64,000 nucleotides of DNA, taken from the NCBI RefSeq assembly GCF_018138715.1, contig NZ_JAGSHX010000006.1, positions 1,736,001 through 1,800,000 on the forward strand, written 5' to 3'. Shown piece by piece: positions 15,527 through 24,067 of this stretch. This DNA is from Streptomyces asiaticus. Lineage in GTDB: Bacteria > Actinomycetota > Actinomycetes > Streptomycetales > Streptomycetaceae. Each line of letters starts with the position of its first letter. Positions within the stretch are counted from its first letter, which is position 1. The notes beneath the pieces were generated by a model. It saw only the letters and a program-made list of their open reading frames with translations, ran no database searches and was not told the origin of the DNA. The position numbers and the translations under genes were made by a program.

Positions 15527-17341
15527 ATGACCCACATGACCAGGAAAGTGGCCGACTACATCCTCGCCCGACTGTCGGAGTGGGGTGTCGAGCATGTGTT
15601 CGGCTACCCGGGGGACGGAATCAACGGCCTGCTCGCCGCATGGGGGCGGGCCGAGAACGAGCCCCGGTTCATCCAGGCCCGGCACGAGGAGATGGCCGCG
15701 TTCCAGGCCGTCGGCTACGCCAAGTTCAGCGGCCGCCTCGGCGTCTGCGCGGCGACCTCGGGACCCGGCGCGATCCACCTGCTGAACGGGTTGTACGACG
15801 CCAAGCTGGACCACGTCCCGGTGGTGGCGCTGGTCGGCCAGACCCACCGCAGCGCGATGGGCGGCTCGTACCAGCAGGAGGTGGATCTGCACAGCCTCTT
15901 CAAGGACGTGGCCTCCGACTTCCTGGAGACGGTCACCGTCCCCGAGCAGCTGCCCAACGTCCTGGACCGGGCCATCCGCACCGCCTACGCCCGCCGCGCC
16001 CCCACCGCCGTGATCATCCCGGCGGATGTGCAGGACCTCGACTACTCCGCGCCCACCCACGAGTTCAAGATGGTGCCCTCCAGCCTGGACCGCAGCGGCT
16101 GGTCCGCGGTGCCCTCCAACAGCGCGGTGGAGCGGGCCTCGGAGGTGCTCAACGCGGGCGAGCGGGTGGCGATCCTGGTCGGCCAGGGCGCCGCCGGGGC
16201 CCGCAAGGAGGTCCAGCGGGCGGCCGAGACCCTCGGCGCCGGGGTGGCCAAGGCGCTGCTCGGCCTGGATGTGCTCAGCGATGAACTGCCCTATGTCACC
16301 GGAGCCACCGGACTGCTGGGCACCCGGCCCTCGTACGAGCTGATGCGGGACTGCGACACCCTGCTGACCATCGGCTCCAGCTTTCCGTACAGCCAGTTCC
16401 TGCCGGAGTTCGGCAAGGCGCGCGGGGTCCAGATCGATCTCGATCCGCACATGATCGGGATGCGCTATCCGTACGAGGTCAACCTGGTCGGTGACGCGCG
16501 CGAGACCCTGCTGCGGCTGCTGCCGCTGCTGGAGCGCAAGGAGGCGCGGGACTGGCAGGAGGAGATCGTCGCGGGCGTACGGCGCTGGCGCGAGGTGATG
16601 GCCTCCCGCGCGGAGGTGTCCGCCGACCCGATCAACCCCGAGTACGTGGCCCACTGCCTGGACCCGCTGCTGCCCTCCGACACCATCGTCACCTGCGACT
16701 CCGGGTCCGTCGCCAACTGGTACGCCCGCCATCTGCGGATGCGCGGCGAGATGCGCGGCTCGCTTTCGGGCACGCTGGCCACGATGGGCTGCGGGGTGCC
16801 GTACGCCATCGGCGCCAAGTTCGCCCGTCCGGACCGGCCGGCGGTGGCGCTGGTCGGGGACGGCGCGATGCAGATGAACGGCCTGGCGGAGCTGATCACG
16901 GTGGCCAAGTACCGCCGGTTGTGGGAGGACCCCCGGCTGGTGATCGCCATCTGGAACAACCAGGACCTCAACCAGGTCACCTGGGAGATGCGGGCCATGG
17001 GCGGGGCGCCCCAGTTCCTGCCCTCGCAGACGATCCCGGATGTCTCCTACGCGCGGTTCGCCGAATCGCTCGGCATGACCGGCATCCGGGTGGAGAAGCC
17101 CGAGCAGGTCGAGCGGGCGTGGCGCGAGGCGCTGAGCGCGGACGGCCCGGCGGTCGTGGAGTTCCTCACCGACCCGGACGTCCCCCCGATCCCGCCGCAC
17201 GCCACCTGGGAGCAGATGGAGGCCACGGCCGAGTCGATCATCAAGGGCGACCCGGACCGCGCGGGCATGGTCCGCCAGGGCCTGAAGGCGAAGGTGCAGG
17301 AGTTCCTGCCACACCGGAAGAAGACGTCGGACAACGCCTGA
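15527..17341 (+). CDS. Thiamine diphosphate-dependent enzyme, pyruvate oxidase/acetolactate synthase type
   Basis: A 604-residue three-domain protein: Pyr domain (1-180, with the TPP-activating Glu in RHEEMAAFQAVGYAK), central domain (190-330, TGATGLLGTRPSYEL) and PP domain (360-550, with the GDGAMQMNGLAEL...WNNQDLNQ magnesium/TPP motif). It probably decarboxylates pyruvate or a related 2-keto acid, as in PoxB-like pyruvate dehydrogenases or oxidases, but homologues are often annotated only as TPP-requiring proteins. Two ATGs three codons apart are possible; GAGAGGAG sits very close to the first. The gap to the DJ-1 gene is 103 bases and holds another SigB-like promoter. Confidence 0.88.
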   Translation: MTHMTRKVADYILARLSEWGVEHVFGYPGDGINGLLAAWGRAENEPRFIQARHEEMAAFQAVGYAKFSGRLGVCAATSGPGAIHLLNGLYDAKLDHVPVVALVGQTHRSAMGGSYQQEVDLHSLFKDVASDFLETVTVPEQLPNVLDRAIRTAYARRAPTAVIIPADVQDLDYSAPTHEFKMVPSSLDRSGWSAVPSNSAVERASEVLNAGERVAILVGQGAAGARKEVQRAAETLGAGVAKALLGLDVLSDELPYVTGATGLLGTRPSYELMRDCDTLLTIGSSFPYSQFLPEFGKARGVQIDLDPHMIGMRYPYEVNLVGDARETLLRLLPLLERKEARDWQEEIVAGVRRWREVMASRAEVSADPINPEYVAHCLDPLLPSDTIVTCDSGSVANWYARHLRMRGEMRGSLSGTLATMGCGVPYAIGAKFARPDRPAVALVGDGAMQMNGLAELITVAKYRRLWEDPRLVIAIWNNQDLNQVTWEMRAMGGAPQFLPSQTIPDVSYARFAESLGMTGIRVEKPEQVERAWREALSADGPAVVEFLTDPDVPPIPPHATWEQMEATAESIIKGDPDRAGMVRQGLKAKVQEFLPHRKKTSDNA

Positions 17342-17358
17342 CGTCACCTGATGTTCCC

Positions 17359-17384
17359 GTTTCGACCCCGTCCGCGCTGGCTAC
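17359..17384 (+). promoter_or_regulatory. SigB-type promoter before the DJ-1/catalase pair
   Basis: GTTT, 16 bases, GGCTAC matches GNNT-N14-16-GGGTAC with one mismatch and lies 60 bases upstream of the DJ-1 gene. SigB control of catalase is known in Streptomyces, which supports the reading. Confidence 0.5.
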
Positions 17385-17444
17385 CCGCCGCACCGGACGG
17401 ATGCCGAACCCGGACCCGAAGAGACCGGAAGGACGTGAGCAGCA

Positions 17445-17999
17445 ATGAAGGTCGCTTTTCTCGTGGCCCCGGAAGGTGTGGAACAGGTCGAGCTGACCGA
17501 CCCCTGGCAGGCGGTCCGGGACGCCGGGGGCACCCCCCGTCTGGTGTCCACCAAGCCCGGCCGCATCCAGGCGTTCAACCATCTCGACAAGGCGGACACC
17601 TTCGAGGTCGACCAGGTCGTGAAGGACGCGACGGTCGAGGAGTACGACGCCCTGGTGCTGCCCGGCGGGGTGGCCAACCCCGACTTCCTGCGCCTGAACG
17701 ACAAGGCCGTCGCCTTCGCCAGGGGCTTCTTCGACGCGGGCAAGCCGGTGGCCGCGATCTGCCACGCCCCCTGGACGCTGGTGGAGGCCGATGTCGTACG
17801 CGGCCGCACCCTGACCTCCTGGCCGAGTCTGCGCACCGACATCACCAACGCCGGCGGAACCTGGGTGGACGAGCAGGTCAAGGTCTGCACCGGCGGGCCC
17901 AACGCCCTGATCACCAGCCGTAAGCCGGATGATCTCAAGGCGTTCCGCGAGGCGTTCCTGGAGGAGTTCGCGAAGACGACGAAGGGATCGGCACGATGA
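17445..17999 (+). CDS. DJ-1/PfpI family protein (YhbO-like stress protein)
   Basis: A 184-residue single-domain protein with the nucleophile elbow AAICHAPW (Cys106, His107) and the N-terminal Glu in PEGVEQVELTDPW. Family members act as glyoxalases, deglycases or weak proteases and protect against oxidative or carbonyl stress. The start follows a clear GGAAGGACG region. Its stop overlaps the catalase ATG by four bases; the catalase carries its own degenerate DJ-1 domain, so the pair contains one active-looking and one inactive copy of the same fold. Confidence 0.92.
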   Translation: MKVAFLVAPEGVEQVELTDPWQAVRDAGGTPRLVSTKPGRIQAFNHLDKADTFEVDQVVKDATVEEYDALVLPGGVANPDFLRLNDKAVAFARGFFDAGKPVAAICHAPWTLVEADVVRGRTLTSWPSLRTDITNAGGTWVDEQVKVCTGGPNALITSRKPDDLKAFREAFLEEFAKTTKGSAR

Positions 18000-20095
18000 C
18001 GGAGGACCGCAAGGAGCGGCAGCGCGACATGTACCGCGCGCCCGACCCCGCCGAAGGGCCGCTGACCACCGACCAGGGCGTGGCCGTCGACCACACCGAT
18101 GACTCCCTCACCGTGGGCGAACGCGGCCCGACCCTGATGGAGGACTTCCACTTCCGCGAGAAGCTGACCCATTTCGACCATGAGCGCATCCCGGAACGGG
18201 TGGTGCACGCGCGGGGCGCGGGCGCGTACGGCTACTTCGAGCCGTACGAGTCCTGCGCGGAGTTCACCCGCGCCGCCTTCCTCCAGGATCCGTCCGTGCG
18301 CACCCCGGTCTTCGTACGCTTCTCCACCGTGCAGGGGCCCCGGGGCTCGGCGGACACGGTGCGGGACGTGCGCGGCTTCGCGACGAAGTTCTACACCTCG
18401 GAGGGCAACTACGACCTGGTCGGCAACAACATGCCGGTCTTCTTCATCCAGGACGGGATCAAGTTCCCCGACTTCGTGCACGCGCTCAAGCCGGAGCCGC
18501 AGAACGACATCCCGACCGGCGCCTCCGCCCATGACACCCTGTGGGACTTCGTCTCGCTCCAGCCCGAGACCATGCACATGATGATGTGGCTGATGTCGGA
18601 CCGGGCGATTCCGCGCAGCTACCGGATGATGCAGGGCTTCGGGGTGCACACCTTCCGCTTCGTGGACGCCCAGGGCCGCGGCACCTTTGTGAAGTTCCAC
18701 TGGAAGCCGAAGCTGGGCGTCCACTCGCTGGTGTGGGACGAGGCGCAGGAGTGCCAGGGCCGCGACCCGGACTTCAACCGGCGCGATCTGTGGGAGGCGA
18801 TCGAGGCGGGTCAGTACCCCGAGTACGAGCTGGGGGTGCAGCTGATCCCGGAGGAGGACGAGTTCAACTTCGATGTCGATCTGCTCGACGCCACGAAGAT
18901 CATTCCGGAGGAGCAGGTGCCGGTGCGGCCGATCGGCCACATGGTCCTGAACCGCAACCCGGACAACTTCTTCGCGGAGACCGAGCAGGTGGCCTTCCAC
19001 ACCGCGAACGTGGTCCCCGGCATCGACTTCACCAATGACCCGCTGCTCCAGGCACGTAACTTCTCGTATCTGGACACCCAGCTGATCCGGCTGGGCGGGC
19101 CCAACTTCTCGCAACTGCCGGTCAACCAGCCCGTCACCCCGGCCCGGACCAACCAGCGGGACGGCTACCACCAGAGCATGATCCACAAGGGGACGAACTA
19201 CTCCCCCAACTCGCTCGGCGGCGGCTGCCCGGCCCTGGCGGGAGCGGACGGCTATGCCTTCTCCCACTACGCGGAGCGGGTGGAGGGCCACAAGATCCGC
19301 AAGCGGAGCGAGTCCTTCAAGGACTTCTACAGCCAGGCCGCGCTGTTCTGGAACAGCATGAGCGACTGGGAGAGGCGCCATATCGTGGACGCCTTCCGCT
19401 TCGAGCTGGGCAAGGTCGGCGCGGTACATGTGCGGGAGCGCACGGTCGAGCAGCTGGCCCGGGTCGACTACGACCTGGCCTCGCAGGTGGCCCAGGGCAT
19501 CGGCGTGGCGCTGCCGGAACCGGGCGCCAACAACCACAAGCCGCAGGCCTCGCCCGCGCTGAGCCTCGACAACCTCCAGGGCGACGGCTCCATCCGCACC
19601 CGTCAGATCGCGGTACTGGTCATGGACGGCGTGGACACCGGCCAGCTCACCCAGGCCCAGGAGGCGCTCACCGCCCAGGGCGCCATCGTCGAGGCCCTCG
19701 CCCCGCACGACGGCAAGGTCCTCGGCGCCGACGGCAACGGCTACGCGGTGGACCGCGCCCTCCCCACGGTCGCCTCCGTCCTCTACGACGCGGTCCTCCT
19801 CCCCGGCGGCCCCACCGGCACCCCCGGCCTGGCCTCCGACAGCGAGGCCATGCGCTTCGTCCGCGACGCCTACCGCCACGGCAAGCCCATCGGCGCCCTG
19901 GGCTCCGGCGTCGGCATCCTCTCCTCCCTCGACCCGGAGGGCCTCCACATCGCCTCCGGCCACGGCCACGTCTGCACCGACCGCGGCGTCGTCACGGACG
20001 CCACGACGGGCACGGCGAGCGAGGAATTCACCCAAGCCTTCACCGAGGCCATAGCCGCCCACCGCCACTGGGACCGGCCGCGGGTCCGCTGCTGA
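17996..20095 (+). CDS. Large-subunit catalase (HPII/KatE type) with DJ-1-like C-terminal domain
   Basis: A 699-residue monofunctional haem catalase. Visible residues: distal His71 ([12 protein letters not shown]), Asn144 (VGNNMPVFF) and proximal Tyr358 in RNFSYLDTQ. Residues 1 to about 545 form the catalase core; from about 545 ([18 protein letters not shown]) to the end there is a flavodoxin/DJ-1-like domain whose nucleophile position reads GALGSGVG, with Ser instead of Cys, as normal for large catalases. It breaks down hydrogen peroxide in the cytoplasm. Translationally coupled to the DJ-1 gene before it. The final 120 codons are strikingly C-rich in third positions. Confidence 0.95.
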   Translation: MTEDRKERQRDMYRAPDPAEGPLTTDQGVAVDHTDDSLTVGERGPTLMEDFHFREKLTHFDHERIPERVVHARGAGAYGYFEPYESCAEFTRAAFLQDPSVRTPVFVRFSTVQGPRGSADTVRDVRGFATKFYTSEGNYDLVGNNMPVFFIQDGIKFPDFVHALKPEPQNDIPTGASAHDTLWDFVSLQPETMHMMMWLMSDRAIPRSYRMMQGFGVHTFRFVDAQGRGTFVKFHWKPKLGVHSLVWDEAQECQGRDPDFNRRDLWEAIEAGQYPEYELGVQLIPEEDEFNFDVDLLDATKIIPEEQVPVRPIGHMVLNRNPDNFFAETEQVAFHTANVVPGIDFTNDPLLQARNFSYLDTQLIRLGGPNFSQLPVNQPVTPARTNQRDGYHQSMIHKGTNYSPNSLGGGCPALAGADGYAFSHYAERVEGHKIRKRSESFKDFYSQAALFWNSMSDWERRHIVDAFRFELGKVGAVHVRERTVEQLARVDYDLASQVAQGIGVALPEPGANNHKPQASPALSLDNLQGDGSIRTRQIAVLVMDGVDTGQLTQAQEALTAQGAIVEALAPHDGKVLGADGNGYAVDRALPTVASVLYDAVLLPGGPTGTPGLASDSEAMRFVRDAYRHGKPIGALGSGVGILSSLDPEGLHIASGHGHVCTDRGVVTDATTGTASEEFTQAFTEAIAAHRHWDRPRVRC

Positions 20096-20304
20096 ATTCC
20101 GCGGGGCGCGGTGGGCCGATATGCGGGTGCGGGGTGTGGCCGGAGTTCGCCTCCGCCCACACCCCGCACCCGTTGGCACGCGTGGGTGCGGGTAGCGCTC
20201 GCGCGCCGGGTCCGCCCGGGGTGGGAGCCCGCCAGCCACGCATTCGGCACGCCCGGGCCCGGGCGCGTCGGCGCGTCCCGCCTCGGGGCGGGGAGCTCCC
20301 AATG

Positions 20305-20401
20305 CAGCCCCTCCGGCGTTCGATATCCAGCCCCTCCGGCGATTGAGGAGCGAGATCCGGGCCAGAGCCCCCATCCAGCCCCTCCGGCGATTGAGGAGCG
20401 A
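20305..20401. repeat. Three copies of a CAGCCCCTCCGGCG intergenic repeat
   Basis: Two full 26-base copies (20328-20353 and 20376-20401; start CAGCCCCTCCGGCGATTGAG) and one truncated copy (20305-20323). This element type is widespread at Streptomyces gene ends. Confidence 0.8.
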
Positions 20402-20435
20402 GGCCCGGGGCGAAGCCCCGGCACCCGGCGGGGGT

Positions 20436-20457
20436 GAGGGGGCGGAGCCCCCTCTTT
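20436..20457. terminator. Terminator between catalase and TIGR03086 gene
   Basis: A perfect 8-bp stem (GAGGGGGC / GCCCCCTC) with a GGA loop is followed by TTTC. Confidence 0.75.
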
Positions 20458-20486
20458 CGGGAAGGGGCGGGGTGGGGACTGACCCC

Positions 20487-21062
20487 CTACGGCTCGCGAC
20501 CCAGCAGGGCCAGCAGCCGAGCCTGCGCATCCGCCCCCGCCGGCGGCTCAACCGGCGCCGCGAACAGCCCGCTCTCCTCCAAATCCGCCGCGTACGGCGC
20601 GACCTCCCGCACCGAAAAGTCCACCAGCGGCTTGGGAATGCGCTCATCCGCCCCAATGGCCCGGGCCAGATCCCACGCGTGCACCGCGGCGTCAGCCGTC
20701 ATCTGCGCGCAGTAGTGCGTCGCGGGGCTCTCCCCGTACGAGAGGTCGACCATCCGGTCGAGCGCCCCCGGCTCGCGAAAGGCATCCCGAGCCGCGGTCG
20801 CCACCACGTCCCACGTGGCGACGGGGTCGTCGCCGAGCAGATCGCCCTCCATCGCATCGCTCTGGTCGCCGACGCTCGCCCCCTCCCGGACCAGCGGCGG
20901 CACCCACATCTGCTCGACGGCGAGATGGTTCACCAGGTCGCGTACGGTCCACTCGGTGCAGGGCGTCGGGTCGTCCCACTGATCGGGCCGGATCGCGTGC
21001 ACCCGTTCGGTGAAGAGGTCCAGCGCCTCGGCGTACCTGGTCAGCAGCGGATTCTCCGCCAT
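20487..21062 (-). CDS. TIGR03086-type DinB/maleylpyruvate-isomerase-like protein
   Basis: A 191-residue helical-bundle protein: ENPLLTRYAEALDLFTERV, then DQWDDPTPCTEWTVRDLVNH with the typical PTPC-W-x-V-x-x-L-x-x-H pattern, and HAWDLARAIG near residue 128. His residues of these bundles bind a divalent metal, and relatives transfer or isomerise thiol conjugates such as mycothiol adducts; the role of this subfamily is unknown. It lies 6 bases after the holin-like membrane gene on the same strand, so the two are probably cotranscribed. Confidence 0.85.
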   Translation of the reverse strand: MAENPLLTRYAEALDLFTERVHAIRPDQWDDPTPCTEWTVRDLVNHLAVEQMWVPPLVREGASVGDQSDAMEGDLLGDDPVATWDVVATAARDAFREPGALDRMVDLSYGESPATHYCAQMTADAAVHAWDLARAIGADERIPKPLVDFSVREVAPYAADLEESGLFAAPVEPPAGADAQARLLALLGREP

Positions 21063-21068
21063 GGGCGA

Positions 21069-21485
21069 TCACCCCGCGTGAGGAGGATGAGGGGGTTGAG
21101 GAGGAGCCACGGGCCCCGAAGGGGCGGAAGGCGCCGAGGGTGCGGAAGGCGCCGAAGGCGCAGAAGGCGCGCCGGGACGTCGCCCCGCCCCCTGCCCCGC
21201 CGCGTTCTTCAGCCACCCCGCCACCACCAGCAACAGCGCGAAGACGACCAACGCCGCCGCCCACCCCGGAAGCGCCAGCGCGAACAGCAGCACCAGGCAC
21301 GCCGTCAGCGCACCCCCCGCGTAGAGCCCGGCCGCCGCCGCGCCCCCGTAGAGGCGGACCGCGCGCCGCCCGGACTGCTCACGCAGCTCCCGGCGGACCT
21401 CTTCGCGGACGGCTCGTGCGACCGGCTCCGCCAGGTCCCCGGCCGAGGGTATGCCCGCCTTCGGATAGTCCGATTTATCAGTCAT
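21069..21485 (-). CDS. Actinobacterial holin-X-like (DUF1469) membrane protein
   Basis: A 138-residue protein with an amphipathic helix at about 20-40 (VARAVREEVRRELREQSGRR), two transmembrane helices (about 47-68 and 73-93) and a low-complexity tail of APS units. The Holin_X superfamily label comes from sequence similarity; most chromosomal members are not phage holins and probably sit in the membrane under stress conditions. The upstream DNA contains GGGTAC elements on the minus strand, with GTTA 14 bases before one of them, close to a SigB-type promoter. Confidence 0.8.
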   Translation of the reverse strand: MTDKSDYPKAGIPSAGDLAEPVARAVREEVRRELREQSGRRAVRLYGGAAAAGLYAGGALTACLVLLFALALPGWAAALVVFALLLVVAGWLKNAAGQGAGRRPGAPSAPSAPSAPSAPSAPSGPVAPPQPPHPPHAG

Positions 21486-21519
21486 GCGCCGCCGGGTACC
21501 CGTACCCCACCCCGTTAAC

Positions 21520-21553
21520 AGTCCTCGTCAACGCGAGAGTCCTCGTCAACGCG
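21520..21553. repeat. 16-bp direct repeat, 18-bp period
   Basis: AGTCCTCGTCAACGCG occurs at 21520-21535 and 21538-21553, between the divergent holin-like and baeRF2 genes. It may be a regulator site serving one or both. Confidence 0.75.
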
Positions 21554-21746
21554 CGCGGACCACGGGTACGCGGGCACTTCCGCAGGGCATCTCGACAGAG
21601 CACGGCGCCGGACCCGGCCCCTGATGTCCCGCGTCCGGCGCCGCTCCTCACTCCCTACGGGCCGCTCGGCCGACCGACGGGTCCCCCTCCCCCGCGAGCC
21701 TCAAACCCCGGCTTCGAACATGGTCCCCGATCGCCCCGACGACCTC

Positions 21747-21771
21747 GTGTCGATGCCGTCGTCATGGGTAC
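21747..21771 (+). promoter_or_regulatory. SigB-type promoter, full consensus
   Basis: GTGT, 15 bases, GGGTAC is an exact match to GNNT-N14-16-GGGTAC and lies 31 bases upstream of the baeRF2 gene. Confidence 0.6.
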
Positions 21772-21802
21772 GCGTGGGGGACGCGAAATCTGGAGGGAGT
21801 AC

Positions 21803-22972
21803 ATGCAACTCGCACATCTCCAACCGCTCTACGACCGCCCCGGCCCCTGGGCCAGCGTCTACTTCGACACCTCGCACCCCGACGAATCCGCGGCCGAGGA
21901 ACAGGAACGCGCCGCCCGCGAGGCGAGCCGCCGGCTGCAAGGGCAGGGCGCCGACCAGGCCACCTGCCGTGCGGTGTGCGACAGGCTGGCCGCGCTGCCG
22001 CCCGGTGCGGGACCGGCCGGGTGGGCCGTCTTCGCCACGGCCGGTGAGGTGGTCCTCGACACCCCGCTGCTGACCCCGCCGCCGATGAGCGAGCCCCCAT
22101 GCTGGTCGGCGCTTCCCCATGTGGGACGGCTGCTGGAGCTGACCGGCGAGGACCCGTCCTGCCTGGTGGCGTACATCGACCGCACCGGCGCTGACATCGA
22201 GCTGCGCGACGCGCGCGGCGGCGACCGGGTCGGCTCGGTGGAGGGCCGGCAGTGGCCGGTGCACCGGACCGCCACCGCCGACTGGTCGGAGCGCCACTTC
22301 CAGCTCAAGACGGAGAACACCTGGGAGCAGAACGCGGCCCTGATCGCCGATGAGCTGGGCGCCTGCCGGCAGGAGACCGGCGCGGATCTGTTGGTGCTGG
22401 CCGGGGACCCGCGCGAGCGGCGCGCGGTCCACGAGCGGCTGCCCAAGGAGCTGCGCTCGGCGGCGGTGGAGACCTCACGCGGGGGCCGCGCCCCCGGTTC
22501 CGCCCCGCACGGCAGCCACGCCGCCCGGCTGCTGGACCAGGAGGTGGACGACGCACGCGCCCGCTACGCCCAGGAACGCGGCGAGGAGGCGCTGGAGCGG
22601 TTCCAGGCCGGCCGGATGCCCTCCGGTGGGCGCGTGGAGGCGGCCGAGGGGGTTCCGGCGCTGGTCGACGCGGCACGTGAGCACCGCATAGGCTCGTTGC
22701 TGATACGCCCCGACGGGCCCGATCTGTACCGCGAGGTATGGGTGGGCACCGAACCCGACCAGCTGGCCCTGCGCCGTACCGATGTCCAGTACCTGGGCGA
22801 CACCCAGCCGTCCCCGGCCCGCGCCGACGACGCGCTGATCCGCTCGGCCGTGGCCACCGGCGCCGAAGCGCTGACGGTGGCACCGGCCGAGGCGGAGCCG
22901 AACGGCGACGACATCCCGGTGGGCGGCCTCGGCGCACTGCTGCGCTGGCCGTACGGGGGCGGCACGGGTTGA
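21803..22972 (+). CDS. baeRF2-domain protein (Rv2629-like, release-factor fold)
   Basis: A 389-residue protein that aligns by eye with the bacterial archaeo-eukaryotic release factor family 2 (Rv2629 type): PWASVYFDTSHPDE at the start, CLVAYIDRTGADIELRDARG in the first barrel, HFQLKTENTWEQNAALIADE and DLLVLAGDPRERRAV in the central fold, and LLDQEVDDARARYAQERGEE, then GSLLIRPDG in the last domain. Relatives act on stalled or hibernating ribosomes, or are hypoxia/stress proteins; the reaction is unknown. GGAGGG 6 bases before fixes the ATG, and a SigB-type promoter sits just upstream. Confidence 0.85.
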   Translation: MQLAHLQPLYDRPGPWASVYFDTSHPDESAAEEQERAAREASRRLQGQGADQATCRAVCDRLAALPPGAGPAGWAVFATAGEVVLDTPLLTPPPMSEPPCWSALPHVGRLLELTGEDPSCLVAYIDRTGADIELRDARGGDRVGSVEGRQWPVHRTATADWSERHFQLKTENTWEQNAALIADELGACRQETGADLLVLAGDPRERRAVHERLPKELRSAAVETSRGGRAPGSAPHGSHAARLLDQEVDDARARYAQERGEEALERFQAGRMPSGGRVEAAEGVPALVDAAREHRIGSLLIRPDGPDLYREVWVGTEPDQLALRRTDVQYLGDTQPSPARADDALIRSAVATGAEALTVAPAEAEPNGDDIPVGGLGALLRWPYGGGTG

Positions 22973-23072
22973 ACATCCCGGAGCGGATTCGACCGTCCCG
23001 GGAACCGATTGACACGTCCCGGGCGATGACCGGCCCGGGAGACACACGGACCCGCTGAGGAAGGGGACCGAC

Positions 23073-23456
23073 ATGCAGCGAGGCAGCGACCGGCTGAGCG
23101 TCCACAAGGACGACGAGATGAAGCACGAGCTCCAGGGGCTGATCCGCTCCGGGCACCCGACCCGTGCCGAGGAGTGGCACGACCCGGAGCCGTCCGCCGA
23201 CGACGACCCGGACGTCGCCCTGGGGCCGGTCCCGGCGCGGGGGACGACCGGCGAGGCCGAGGCGGTGCGGTTCGAGTTCGCCCGCCGGCTGGGACGTACG
23301 TCGTTCCCGGCGGATCGTGAGGGGCTGCTGGACATCCTGGAGGACCGGCACGCGCCGGACGGGCTGATCGCTCTGGCCGAGGAACTGCCCGCGGACCGGA
23401 CGTTCCACACCGTGCAGGAGGTGGTCTCGGCGCTGGGGCTGCACCCGAGCACGTAG
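23073..23456 (+). CDS. DUF2795-domain protein
   Basis: A 127-residue protein. The N-terminal part HKDDEMKHELQGLIRSGHPT and the C-terminal DREGLLDILEDRHAPDGLIA, then FHTVQEVVSALG, match the two parts of small actinomycete DUF2795 proteins, which often accompany stress genes. No enzymatic residues are evident. The ribosome binding site GAGGAAGGGG precedes the ATG. Its function is unknown. Confidence 0.8.
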   Translation: MQRGSDRLSVHKDDEMKHELQGLIRSGHPTRAEEWHDPEPSADDDPDVALGPVPARGTTGEAEAVRFEFARRLGRTSFPADREGLLDILEDRHAPDGLIALAEELPADRTFHTVQEVVSALGLHPST

Positions 23457-23494
23457 GGTTCGCTCAGGGATCGCGGACGGCGCGTATCCGGCAC

Positions 23495-23520
23495 GCATAC
23501 CTCCCGCCCCGGCTGGGTAC
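23495..23520 (+). promoter_or_regulatory. SigB-type promoter before the CBS gene
   Basis: GCAT, 16 bases, GGGTAC is an exact GNNT-N14-16-GGGTAC match, 38 bases upstream of the CBS-domain gene. Confidence 0.6.
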
Positions 23521-23558
23521 TGCGGGCAGCACATCACCCACGAAGGGGAGGTGGACAA

Positions 23559-23957
23559 ATGCCCCACGACCCACCTCACGACCCGACGCGCCCCGTGCGG
23601 GAGGCCATGACGCGGCCCGCGATCTGGGTACGCCCCGACGCCTCGCTGGTGGAGGCCGCTCAGCTGATGCGCGCCCAGGACATCGGCGATGTGCTGGTCG
23701 CCAGCGAGGGAGAGGTGCTCGGCGTCCTCACCGACCGCGACATCACGCTCCGCGCGGTCGCCGAGGGCGTCGACCCCCTCGCCGTCACCTGCCATGCCGT
23801 ATGCACCCCGGATCCGGTGACGATCGGGCCGGACGAGGAGGTGGCCGAGGCCGCCGCGCTGATGCGGCGGCATGCGGTGGGGCGGCTCCCGGTGGTCGAG
23901 GCGGGGCGCGCGCTGGGCGTGATCAGCCGGGGCGATGTGACGGAGCCGCGTAGCTGA
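23559..23957 (+). CDS. Two-CBS-domain protein
   Basis: A 132-residue protein made of a pair of CBS motifs: REAMTRPAIWVRPDASLVEA to GVLTDRDITLRAVAEG, then VCTPDPVTIGPDEEVAEAA to GVISRGDVTEP. Such Bateman modules bind adenine nucleotides and act as energy sensors; stand-alone ones are common in actinomycete stress or dormancy regulons. A strong GAAGGGGAGG ribosome binding site is present. Confidence 0.92.
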   Translation: MPHDPPHDPTRPVREAMTRPAIWVRPDASLVEAAQLMRAQDIGDVLVASEGEVLGVLTDRDITLRAVAEGVDPLAVTCHAVCTPDPVTIGPDEEVAEAAALMRRHAVGRLPVVEAGRALGVISRGDVTEPRS

Positions 23958-24067
23958 CGGGACCGCCGAGACCGGTCGCTCGCATGTCGAGACAGTTCTT
24001 CTCGTGATGCGAGATGCCTTCTACCGTGGAGCCACCCGTTCACCGGTCCCGAAGGGGGAGTTCCGCC

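Larger units (their letters stand above)
20096..20486. other. Intergenic region with dispersed repeats and terminators
   Basis: No gene is supported between the convergent catalase and TIGR03086 genes. The stretch holds a GC-rich low-complexity part (20100-20290), three copies of a CCCTCCGGCG-type repeat, a CCGGGGC/GCCCCGG stem near 20406-20421 and a clear terminator at 20436. Confidence 0.7.

Noticed and set aside
21069..21485. Phage holin implying a prophage
   Set aside because: No phage structural, integrase or lysin genes are near; this membrane family is common on actinomycete chromosomes.
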